Below, piece after piece: positions 40,193-46,621 of a stretch of DNA of 46,621 bases; positions within the stretch are counted from its first letter, which is position 1; each line of letters opens with the position of its first letter. The stretch is from Amycolatopsis acididurans (GTDB taxonomy: Bacteria; Actinomycetota; Actinomycetes; Mycobacteriales; Pseudonocardiaceae). A program made the translations under genes and the position numbers. The notes beneath the pieces were generated by a model that was given only the letters and a program-made list of their open reading frames with translations, was not told the origin of the DNA and ran no database searches. The stretch covers positions 1-46,621 of the forward strand of contig NZ_JAAXLS010000051.1 of NCBI RefSeq assembly GCF_012328925.1. The letters run 5' to 3'.

Positions 40193-42586
40193 GTGGATGA
40201 CCACTGGACCTGGAGATACGAGGGCTACGATCCCGCCCGGGAGAAGCTGCGGGAATCCCTGTGCGCGGTCGGCAACGGCTATTTGGCCACCCGCGGTGCC
40301 GCGCCGGAGTCCACCGCCGGCCGCACACACTATCCCGGCACCTACGCCGCCGGCGTTTACAACCGGTTGAGCAGCGAGGTTTCGGGCAACCAGGTCGTGA
40401 ATGAGTGCCTGGTCAATTTGCCGAACTGGCTGGCGCTGACGTTCCGGGTCGATGGTGGACCGTGGTTTGAACCGGAGAGCGTCGACCTGCTCGAGTACCA
40501 CCAGTATCTGGACATGAAGCGGGCGCTGCTGGTGCGCAGGTTCCGTTTCCGGGATGCCGACGGCCGGACGACAGCGGTGACGCAGCGCCGCTTCGCGCAT
40601 ATGCGCGAACCGCACGTGTGCGCGCTCGAGGTGTCCGTGCTGGCCGAAGACTGGACCGGGCGGCTGCAGTTGCGGTCCGGGATCGATGGTGGAGTCGAGA
40701 ATGGGCTGGTCCAGCGCTACCGGGACCTGCCGGGCCGGCACCTCGACGTGGTCGGCACGCGCGCGTTGCCGGACCACGCGGTGCTGCTGGAGGCGCGCAC
40801 CACGCAGTCCGGCGTCCCGGTGGCCATGGTGGCCAGAAACCACCTGTACCAGGGCGAACACTCGATCGACGGTGAATACCACCTTGTGGACGAGCAGTCC
40901 TGGATCGGGCACGACATCGCCATCGACCTGCACGTCGGTGACGCGGTGACGTTGGAGAAGACGGTCACCGTGTTCACCGGCCGGGACCGCGCCATCTCCG
41001 AGCCCTCGGTCGAAGCCGGCCGCTGGCTGTCGCGGCTCGGGCGCTTCGATGCGCTGCTCGAAAGCCACGCGCTGGCCTGGGCCCACCTCTGGGAGCGGTT
41101 CCACATCGAGCTCCAGGGCAGCCCCGAGCAGCTGCGCGTCGTCCGCCTGCACCTGCTGCACCTGCTGCAAACGGTGTCGCCGAATACCAGCGAACTCGAT
41201 GCCGGCGTACCCGCCCGCGGTCTGCACGGCGAGGCTTACCGCGGGCATGTGCTCTGGGACGAGCTGTTCCTCTTTCCGTTGTTGAACCTGCGCCTGCCGG
41301 CGCTGAGCCGTTCCCTGCTGCGTTACCGGTACCGCAGGCTCCCGGAGGCAGTGCAGGCCGCGCGGGAGGCCGGGCACACCGGCGCCATGTACCCGTGGCA
41401 ATCCGGCAGCGACGGTCGTGAGGAGAGCCAGCAGCTGCACCTCAATCCCAGCTCGGGACACTGGCTTCCCGATCCGACACGGCTCCAGCGCCACATCGGG
41501 CTGGCCGTCGCCCACAACACGTGGCAGTACTACCAGGCCACCGGCGACCGGGAATTCCTCGCGAACTACGGGACCGAGATGCTGGTCCAGGTCGCCCGGT
41601 TCTTCGCCGGTCTCGCCAGCTACGATCGTGCCCGCGACCGGTATGTGATCCGCCGGGTGATGGGGCCCGACGAATTCCATTCCCGCTACCCGGACGCCGC
41701 AGGCGACGGGATCGACAACAACGCCTACACCAACGTGCTGACCGTGTGGACCCTGCTACGGGCGGCGGATGCCCTGGGCGCCATACCCAGCCGGGCCCGC
41801 ACGGAGCTGACGGAGCGTTTGCAGCTGCGGCCCGGGGAACTGCACCGGTGGGAGGACATCAGCCGGAAGATGTTCGTGCCTTTCCACGCCGACGGGGTCA
41901 TCAGCCAATTCGAGGGCTACTGCGAGCTGGCCGAGCTGGACTGGGCCGGGTACCGCCGGCATCACCGCAACATCCAGCGGCTGGACCGCATCCTCGAAGC
42001 CGAGGGCGACGACGTCAACCGCTATCAGGCCGCCAAGCAGGCCGATGTCCTGATGCTGTTCTACCTGTTCTCCGCCGAGGAACTCGGCGCGCTGTTGCAG
42101 CGCCTGGGCTATCGGCTGAAACGCGACACGATCCCGCGCACCATCGACTACTACCTCGCCCGCACCTCCCACGGCTCCACGCTGAGCGCCGTGGTACACG
42201 CCTGGGTCCTGGCGCGGGCCAACCGGCATCGCGCTCTGGAGTTCTTCCGCCGCGCGCTGGAATCCGATGTGACCGACATCCAGGGCGGCACCACGGCGGA
42301 AGGTATTCACCTGGCCGCCATGGCCGGCAGCGTCGATCTGCTGCAACGTTGCTTCTCCGGGCTCGAGACCCGAGGCGAGCGGCTGCTGCTCAACCCGCAC
42401 TGGCCGCGACCGCTCGGCCCGCTCGAACTGAGCCTCAACTACCGTGAACTCCCGCTGCTGCTGCGGATCAGCGAAGACCAGGTCGACGTCGCGGCCGGTG
42501 CCGGCATGCAACGTGCCGTCGAGATCGTCTGCCGGGATCGGACCGCCACGCTCGAACCCGGGTCCACCGTGCGATTTCCACTCTGA
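40193..42586 (+). CDS. Glycoside hydrolase family 65 protein (disaccharide phosphorylase-like)
   Basis: The 797-residue protein matches GH65 over its length: WRYEGYDPAREKLRESLCAVGNGYLATRGAAPE in the N-terminal domain, LHGEAYRGHVLWDELFLFPLL and YPWQSGSDGREE in the (alpha/alpha)6 barrel, and the catalytic acid in RRVMGPDEFH. The downstream KQADVLMLFYLF and ARTSHGSTLS segments, the latter around the phosphate site, fit a phosphorylase of trehalose, maltose or kojibiose. I prefer GTG 40193 with GGAAGG 13 bases upstream; ATG 40163 would add 10 residues. Its job could be using trehalose or maltose as a carbon store under stress. Confidence 0.87.
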   Translation: MDDHWTWRYEGYDPAREKLRESLCAVGNGYLATRGAAPESTAGRTHYPGTYAAGVYNRLSSEVSGNQVVNECLVNLPNWLALTFRVDGGPWFEPESVDLLEYHQYLDMKRALLVRRFRFRDADGRTTAVTQRRFAHMREPHVCALEVSVLAEDWTGRLQLRSGIDGGVENGLVQRYRDLPGRHLDVVGTRALPDHAVLLEARTTQSGVPVAMVARNHLYQGEHSIDGEYHLVDEQSWIGHDIAIDLHVGDAVTLEKTVTVFTGRDRAISEPSVEAGRWLSRLGRFDALLESHALAWAHLWERFHIELQGSPEQLRVVRLHLLHLLQTVSPNTSELDAGVPARGLHGEAYRGHVLWDELFLFPLLNLRLPALSRSLLRYRYRRLPEAVQAAREAGHTGAMYPWQSGSDGREESQQLHLNPSSGHWLPDPTRLQRHIGLAVAHNTWQYYQATGDREFLANYGTEMLVQVARFFAGLASYDRARDRYVIRRVMGPDEFHSRYPDAAGDGIDNNAYTNVLTVWTLLRAADALGAIPSRARTELTERLQLRPGELHRWEDISRKMFVPFHADGVISQFEGYCELAELDWAGYRRHHRNIQRLDRILEAEGDDVNRYQAAKQADVLMLFYLFSAEELGALLQRLGYRLKRDTIPRTIDYYLARTSHGSTLSAVVHAWVLARANRHRALEFFRRALESDVTDIQGGTTAEGIHLAAMAGSVDLLQRCFSGLETRGERLLLNPHWPRPLGPLELSLNYRELPLLLRISEDQVDVAAGAGMQRAVEIVCRDRTATLEPGSTVRFPL

Positions 42587-42689
42587 AATCCCGGCCTTGG
42601 TGATACGAATCGCCTGGCGGACGTTTCGAACGGGTCGGCACAGCGCAGGTCGCCGTGGGAGGCTTCGCGCCGCGGATGAGTGAGGCGGC

Positions 42690-43169
42690 TCAGCGGCGCG
42701 CCACCGTCGACAGCACCGACGCCGCCCATCGCTCGATGACGTCCCAATCGCGCAGGTCCCGGCGAACACGGTCGCCCCTGGCGCGCCTCGGAGGATCAAC
42801 ACCGCCGAACACCGTGACCGCGACCTGGCTGAGCCAGGCCCGTTTGGCCAAGGCGCGGTCGAGCTGCGCGCGGGAACGCCGCCACGCGTCCTCGTCATCG
42901 GTACGCGGCCCCATCCCGAACACCGCGACCGGCACATTCTCCAGCTCACGTCGATGCCGCCGGAGGAACCGGTGCGCGTCACGGTGCCAGCGGCCCGAAT
43001 ACAGCGCGCCACCCAGAATGATCAGGTCCCAGTCCCGCAGCGGTTCTCGTGCATGCGCCGCCGGACGCAATTGGACCGTCACGTCGTCTCGGCGCAACGC
43101 CGTGGCGATCGCGTTCGCGACCTGTTGCGTGGAGCCATGTTTGCTGGCAAAGACGACCAAGACGTTCAT
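42690..43169 (-). CDS. Flavodoxin-domain protein (protoporphyrinogen oxidase HemG-like)
   Basis: The 159-residue protein begins MNVLVVFASKHGSTQQVANAIA, the FMN-phosphate loop of flavodoxins, followed by DLIILGGALYSGRWHRDAHRFLRRH and VAVFGMGPR. It is likely a cytoplasmic FMN electron carrier or small oxidoreductase. ATG 43169 is chosen at the motif; the longer frame is not conserved-looking. It stands alone on the minus strand after a 99-bp gap. Confidence 0.87.
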   Translation of the reverse strand: MNVLVVFASKHGSTQQVANAIATALRRDDVTVQLRPAAHAREPLRDWDLIILGGALYSGRWHRDAHRFLRRHRRELENVPVAVFGMGPRTDDEDAWRRSRAQLDRALAKRAWLSQVAVTVFGGVDPPRRARGDRVRRDLRDWDVIERWAASVLSTVARR

Positions 43170-43268
43170 CACCGCGTCACCTCGCGGGACCCAGCCTCGC
43201 GAGGACACCGCCGCCGCGACAGAGCCCAATGGCACGGCCACGGCTACCCAAAGTCCGCCGGCCGCACC

Positions 43269-43655
43269 TCACCCAGCGGACGCGCGGCGGGGCCGCGATT
43301 CCCGGGGATTCCGGGTATGCAGGTAGATCACGAGAGCGAGCAGCGGTGCATGGAGCGCCGGCAACGTATGTGCGAACCACCTCGGCAGGTACATGTCGGT
43401 GACGGCGCCATGCTCGGCGCCGACGCGTTCGGCCAGTTCGGTGAGCGGGCACCGAAAGCCATTCCCGGCGAACACGAGGACTTCCCCGGCGACGACGCCA
43501 CCGGCGACACCGACACTTCTGCCGGTGCGTCTGCGTAGCCCGGCGTAGAGGACGTAGAGCACACACGACTCGGTGACCAGCCAGCAGGCCGTGTGGACAG
43601 CCTTGATACCGGCAACGAGCGCGCTGCTGCCCACTGCCCGGCCGCCTCGCCTCAT
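43269..43655 (-). CDS. Small membrane protein of unknown function
   Basis: The 128-residue protein has about three hydrophobic segments (AVGSSALVAGIKAVHTACWLV; SVGVAGGVVAGEVLVFAGNGF; HAPLLALVIYLH) and a loop FRCPLTELAERVGAEHGAVTDMYLPRWFA. This loop looks conserved, but I cannot name the family. ATG 43655 overlaps the stop of the upstream membrane protein (ATGA), so the two are co-expressed. Confidence 0.65.
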   Translation of the reverse strand: MRRGGRAVGSSALVAGIKAVHTACWLVTESCVLYVLYAGLRRRTGRSVGVAGGVVAGEVLVFAGNGFRCPLTELAERVGAEHGAVTDMYLPRWFAHTLPALHAPLLALVIYLHTRNPRESRPRRASAG

Positions 43656-44797
43656 GAGCCGGGCATGGGCTGGTCGAGGTCGATCCGGACGGTCAGCAGC
43701 GCGGTGCCGAACCGCCGGACCGCGCCGGCATGGCGGTCGTTCCCGAACCGGGCCAGCCGGGTCTGCGGATCGTCGTCGGGCAGCACCGCGGCGTGTCCGG
43801 GCACCCAGCCACCGCCCAGGCGCACCCGCACCCTGGGATGGTCGAGCAGGTTGCGCACGTACCCGGCATGCGTGCCCTGCTCGGCCACCACCCACAATGT
43901 CGACTCCTCGCGGTACGCGCCGACCACCGTGCGACGCCGCTTGCCGGTCCGGCGACCAGTGGTCTCGATCAGCACGTGGCCAGGCAGCACACCCAGAAGC
44001 ACGCCGAGCGTCATCGGAGGATTGAGCAGGATTCGCTGCATCAGCAGGACGCGGGCTCGCCGGCGTGCCGTCGCGTCAACAGCGACTGCCGGGGGCCGCT
44101 CACCACGCGCACGAACGACCAGCACGCCAAGAACGAACGCCAGCACCGCCACGACCGGCGTGCTCACACTCCACCACGTCAACCCCGCGAACGGCACCGT
44201 CCCGGCCAGCAGCAACGCCCAAGACCAGAGTCCAGCCCGCGCGGACACCCAGGGCAACACCGCCAGCGACAGCCCGCCCAGCACGCCCACCACCGCCACC
44301 GGCACCGGGCGCGCGCTGATCGCCATGAGCAGCTCGACCAGCCCCACCGCCGTCACCAGTCCACGCAGCCAGTTCCGGGCGCCCGCATCCCATACGGCGC
44401 GGGTGTCCCCACTGGCCAGCACGATGCCGGCCGCGACCAGCAAGATCGCCCCGGGCAGGTACCAGAGTCGACCCACCGTGGTGAAGCACACCCCGCCGAC
44501 CGCGACCAGTCCGAGGATGGCGACCGCCCGACGGTCGGCGGACAGCGGTGTCCGCCCGCGCAGCCACCCGGCGATCGCCAACGGCAGCAGGCTCAACAGC
44601 ACGGTCAATACGCCCAGCCCGACCGGGTTGTCCTTGTTCCCGGTCCAATCCGGAATGCGGCTCCCAGTGATCGCCGCGACCAGGCCGGCGACGACACCGA
44701 GCAGTCCCCCGGCCAGACATAGCCCGGCCGCGGCGTGCTGCCACCCCAGCCGGTACCCGGTCCGGTCAGCGGGCGGCGCGTGCGGTGGCAGGCTCAT
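43652..44797 (-). CDS. Membrane protein with C-terminal F420-dependent nitroreductase (Ddn-like) domain
   Basis: The 381-residue protein has about eight hydrophobic segments in residues 20-240 and then a soluble domain of about 120 residues: VLIETTGRRTGKRRRTVVGAYREESTLWVVAEQGTHAGYVRNLLDHPRVRVRLGGGWVPG. That block is the split-barrel deazaflavin (F420)-dependent nitroreductase/quinone reductase motif. Fusion to a membrane part suggests quinone or lipid-soluble substrate reduction at the membrane. It overlaps the Acg-like gene by one base (TGATG) and the small membrane gene by four. Confidence 0.82.
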   Translation of the reverse strand: MSLPPHAPPADRTGYRLGWQHAAAGLCLAGGLLGVVAGLVAAITGSRIPDWTGNKDNPVGLGVLTVLLSLLPLAIAGWLRGRTPLSADRRAVAILGLVAVGGVCFTTVGRLWYLPGAILLVAAGIVLASGDTRAVWDAGARNWLRGLVTAVGLVELLMAISARPVPVAVVGVLGGLSLAVLPWVSARAGLWSWALLLAGTVPFAGLTWWSVSTPVVAVLAFVLGVLVVRARGERPPAVAVDATARRRARVLLMQRILLNPPMTLGVLLGVLPGHVLIETTGRRTGKRRRTVVGAYREESTLWVVAEQGTHAGYVRNLLDHPRVRVRLGGGWVPGHAAVLPDDDPQTRLARFGNDRHAGAVRRFGTALLTVRIDLDQPMPGS

Positions 44798-46014
44798 CAG
44801 ATCACCTCGCTGACCGGTCGGCGGGGGCTCAGCCGGGCCGGACGTACCGGGTAGCCGATCCGGAAGGTGGCCAGCCCACGCCAGCCGGGGCGGGCCAGCA
44901 GGTCGTCGAACCGCGCAGCGAAGGTAGCCGCGGCGCCGGTGGAACGCTCGCGGTCGATGCGCTCGGTGATCTGGTTCATGTGTTGCAGGGCCAGCCCGCG
45001 GGCCGTGGCGGCGAGGTGGATGCGTTGCAGCAGCCGGCCACCCCGCAGCCGTTGGACCGGATCGTCGGCATCGGTCACGGTGATCACGCCGTAGGCGGCC
45101 GCCGTGGCGGTGTGCACGGTCCGGGTCTGCTCCAGCCAGAACGCGTCCCCCGCGCCCCGGGAGGTGGCGGGCAACAGCTTGGCAGTCGCCAGGGTCAGCG
45201 GGGCCAGGCCCTGCCCGTCGAGGGTGAGCCCGTCGCGGTACCGATCGATGTCGTCACGGCTGGAGCGGAACCACGCGAACGCGTCCTCGGACTGCCGCCG
45301 GTCGCCCACGATCGCCTCGGTCGCCGCCACGATCAGCCCGCCCAGGGCGGCCTTCTCGGCGGGCGCGGGGAACCAGCGGGTGGTCACCTCCGGTCGGCCG
45401 GCAGCGAGGGCTGTCAGGCCCGCGATGATGCCGGGCCCGACCGGCTGGTCGGTGTACGGTCCGCGGTTGCTGTGCCGGTCACCGATTGCCTCATACAGCG
45501 ACGCGTCCGGAACAGGTTCGCCCGGCGACGCGAGCGTGACGCGGGCCATGTGCCCGGGCACGCCGGGATCGGGCAGCAAGGTGACGGTGGCGCCATGTCC
45601 TCGCGCGGTGATCGCCAGCACGAGGTTTTCCAGCGCGCAGCCCAGGCCGACCTGTTTCTCCCGACCGAGCGGATCCAGTGTGCCGGTGGTGCGGGCCGGG
45701 TCAGCATAGAGGTCCACAGTGGACTGTGTGACACGGAAGACCCAGGGCTGGCTGTTGTGCGGGTTGGCCGCGAGAATCGCAGCCGCGACCGCCCCCAGCA
45801 GACTCGGATCGCCTCGCCACTGCGACCAGGGCTCGTACGGTTGCCCGGCTCCCGGGTCCAGAACACCGTTGTCGAAGGTGCGATAGCCGAGCACACCGGC
45901 ACCGGCCACCAAGACCGTCGCGGCGCCAAGCCCGGTGCGACGCAACAACACCCGCCGGGAAAGCGGGTGCCGATCCGAGGCGTGGCCGGCCGGCGGGCCG
46001 GGAATGCCGGTCAT
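44797..46014 (-). CDS. Acg-like nitroreductase family protein with Tat-type N-terminus
   Basis: The 405-residue protein starts with a twin-arginine-like stretch (SRRVLLRRTGLGAATVLVAGAGVLGYR) and then the Acg-type nitroreductase fold: AANPHNSQPWVFRV, LGREKQVGLGCALENLVLAI, SNRGPYTDQPV and LARPGWRGLATFRIGYP. In mycobacteria Acg (Rv2032) belongs to the DosR dormancy regulon and binds FMN. A DosR-box-like palindrome lies about 86 bp upstream. It is the first gene of a three-gene operon with two membrane proteins. Confidence 0.87.
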   Translation of the reverse strand: MTGIPGPPAGHASDRHPLSRRVLLRRTGLGAATVLVAGAGVLGYRTFDNGVLDPGAGQPYEPWSQWRGDPSLLGAVAAAILAANPHNSQPWVFRVTQSTVDLYADPARTTGTLDPLGREKQVGLGCALENLVLAITARGHGATVTLLPDPGVPGHMARVTLASPGEPVPDASLYEAIGDRHSNRGPYTDQPVGPGIIAGLTALAAGRPEVTTRWFPAPAEKAALGGLIVAATEAIVGDRRQSEDAFAWFRSSRDDIDRYRDGLTLDGQGLAPLTLATAKLLPATSRGAGDAFWLEQTRTVHTATAAAYGVITVTDADDPVQRLRGGRLLQRIHLAATARGLALQHMNQITERIDRERSTGAAATFAARFDDLLARPGWRGLATFRIGYPVRPARLSPRRPVSEVI

Positions 46015-46448
46015 CGCGCGCCTCCTCGTCGGCAGCGGTGGCCGCGCCCAACCAGCCGGCCGTGGTGCAGATCATCCGGCGGTCACGACCGCACCCGCAG
46101 GGCCGAACGTCCCGAATACCCGCGCCCATGGACCCCACATTGCAGCCACCACACGCTCTGCGCGGACGCACCTGGCTACTACGCGAGACCGAAACCTCGC
46201 ACCCACCCGGGGACCCTCGACTCTCGTACCCAGGACGCTCACCAGCAACGCTCGAACCGTCACCACAACGCGGAAGAGTCACGTGATGCCCACCGTTCGT
46301 CAACGCAGGATCGCCGGCGGCATCCTCGGCCCGGTCGATTACACCGCACGCACCCGTTACCGCCAGACGCCCAGCCGGGGTGCGTGCGCAAATAGTGTTC
46401 CACCGGTGGGAGAACGGCCACGAGGATGTCGCCGGGATAAGAAGTCGC
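46015..46448. other. Intergenic region upstream of the Acg-like gene
   Basis: About 430 bp hold the DosR-like box at 46100-46113. The minus strand near 46380-46445 can be read as GDILVAVLPPVEHYLRTHPG, which looks protein-like, but I know no family and no start or ribosome site supports a gene. Confidence 0.35.
46100..46113. promoter_or_regulatory. DosR-box-like palindrome upstream of the Acg-like nitroreductase
   Basis: GGGCCGAACGTCCC fits GGGNCNNNNGNCCC and is followed by GAA as in the extended DosR consensus (CCCSAA). It lies 86 bp upstream of the Acg-like start. Confidence 0.5.
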
Positions 46449-46477
46449 GGAGGCCGGGGCGAGTCGCCCCGGCCTCC
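46449..46477. terminator. GC-rich hairpin next to the right IS copy
   Basis: A perfect 12-bp stem (46449-46460 with 46466-46477) with a five-base loop is followed by CCTTT on the plus strand. It may end a gene that was removed or displaced when the IS inserted. Confidence 0.55.
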
Positions 46478-46494
46478 CCTTTGGCGCTGCCGAC

Positions 46495-46621
46495 GGGTCT
46501 GTCAAACGAGCGGTGTAACTCGGGTTGAAGGGGAACTACTTGCGTCCGGCGGCCAGACGGCCGTCGAAGGCGATCTCGAACGCGTTCAGCGCGGGTTTCC
46601 ACCGCATCGTCCAGCGTTTCC
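46495..46621 (-). mobile_element. 3' end of an IS256-like insertion sequence, inverted copy
   Basis: Bases 46495-46620 are the exact reverse complement of 1-126: the terminal repeat GGGTCTGTCAAACG and, on the minus strand, the transposase tail that ends with the TAG whose complement is at 46536-46538. The flanks of the two copies (TTTGGCC on the left, CTGCCGAC on the right) are unlike, so they are not the two sides of one insertion. Confidence 0.75.

Noticed and set aside
1..46621. CRISPR arrays, rRNA genes or complete tRNA genes
   Set aside because: No regularly spaced direct repeats with spacers and no rRNA-like sequence were seen; the only tRNA sequence is the 3' half near 12900.

Overview
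The window is high-GC actinomycete DNA. GC-rich codon use, GTG starts, ATGA-coupled operons, a deazaflavin-type reductase domain and an Acg-type nitroreductase all point that way; a member of the Pseudonocardiales is a guess. Both ends carry the same 126-bp tail of an IS256-like insertion sequence in inverted orientation, so the window is probably one assembly contig that stops inside two copies of a repeat, or a segment truly bracketed by inverted IS copies.

Region 1 (171-11700) is one minus-strand operon. A TetR regulator comes first, behind a perfect 32-bp palindrome. It is followed by an enoyl-CoA hydratase, an acyl-CoA ligase, a lipoprotein substrate-binding protein, a peptide-type ABC importer (one protein fuses permease and ATPase), a CocE-type esterase and a phosphotriesterase-family hydrolase. 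It reads as uptake, hydrolysis, CoA activation and beta-oxidation-like breakdown of an unknown ester, amide or lactone.

Region 2 (11700-13090) is a junction: an IS701 remnant, an intrinsic terminator, the 3' half of a tRNA-Ala(GGC) without its 5' half, and short tandem repeats. This is what the distal attachment site of an integrated island looks like.

Region 3 (13091-32007) is phosphonate DNA, all on the minus strand, in three blocks. (a) pepM, split phosphonopyruvate decarboxylase, a HEPD/MPnS-family dioxygenase, an iron alcohol dehydrogenase, two methyltransferases, a broken metK and a truncated adenosine kinase: biosynthesis of a C-P compound. (b) A MetE-like protein, an IPNS-like Fe(II) oxygenase and a SatP-like membrane protein. 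(c) phnF-G-H-I-J-K-L-M, an inositol-monophosphatase-family gene and a PhnP-like hydrolase: C-P lyase degradation, with phnL frameshifted. Variants of the palindrome TTGTCTAGACAA lie upstream of all three blocks, paired about 50 bp apart before (b) and (c). I infer that PhnF or a relative controls both synthesis and breakdown. This is the most interesting system in the window.

Region 4 (32553-46014) resembles an actinobacterial hypoxia/dormancy island: HD-domain protein, frameshifted CYTH-CHAD protein, a DUF47-like protein coupled to a short pyruvate phosphate dikinase, a hydrogenase-maturation-protease-like protein, a GH65 phosphorylase-like enzyme, flavodoxin, a membrane protein with a Ddn-like domain and an Acg-like nitroreductase. 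Three DosR-box-like palindromes (GGGNCNNNNGNCCC type, one imperfect) lie in its intergenic regions. Several genes carry frameshifts or truncations; homopolymer cases may be sequencing errors.
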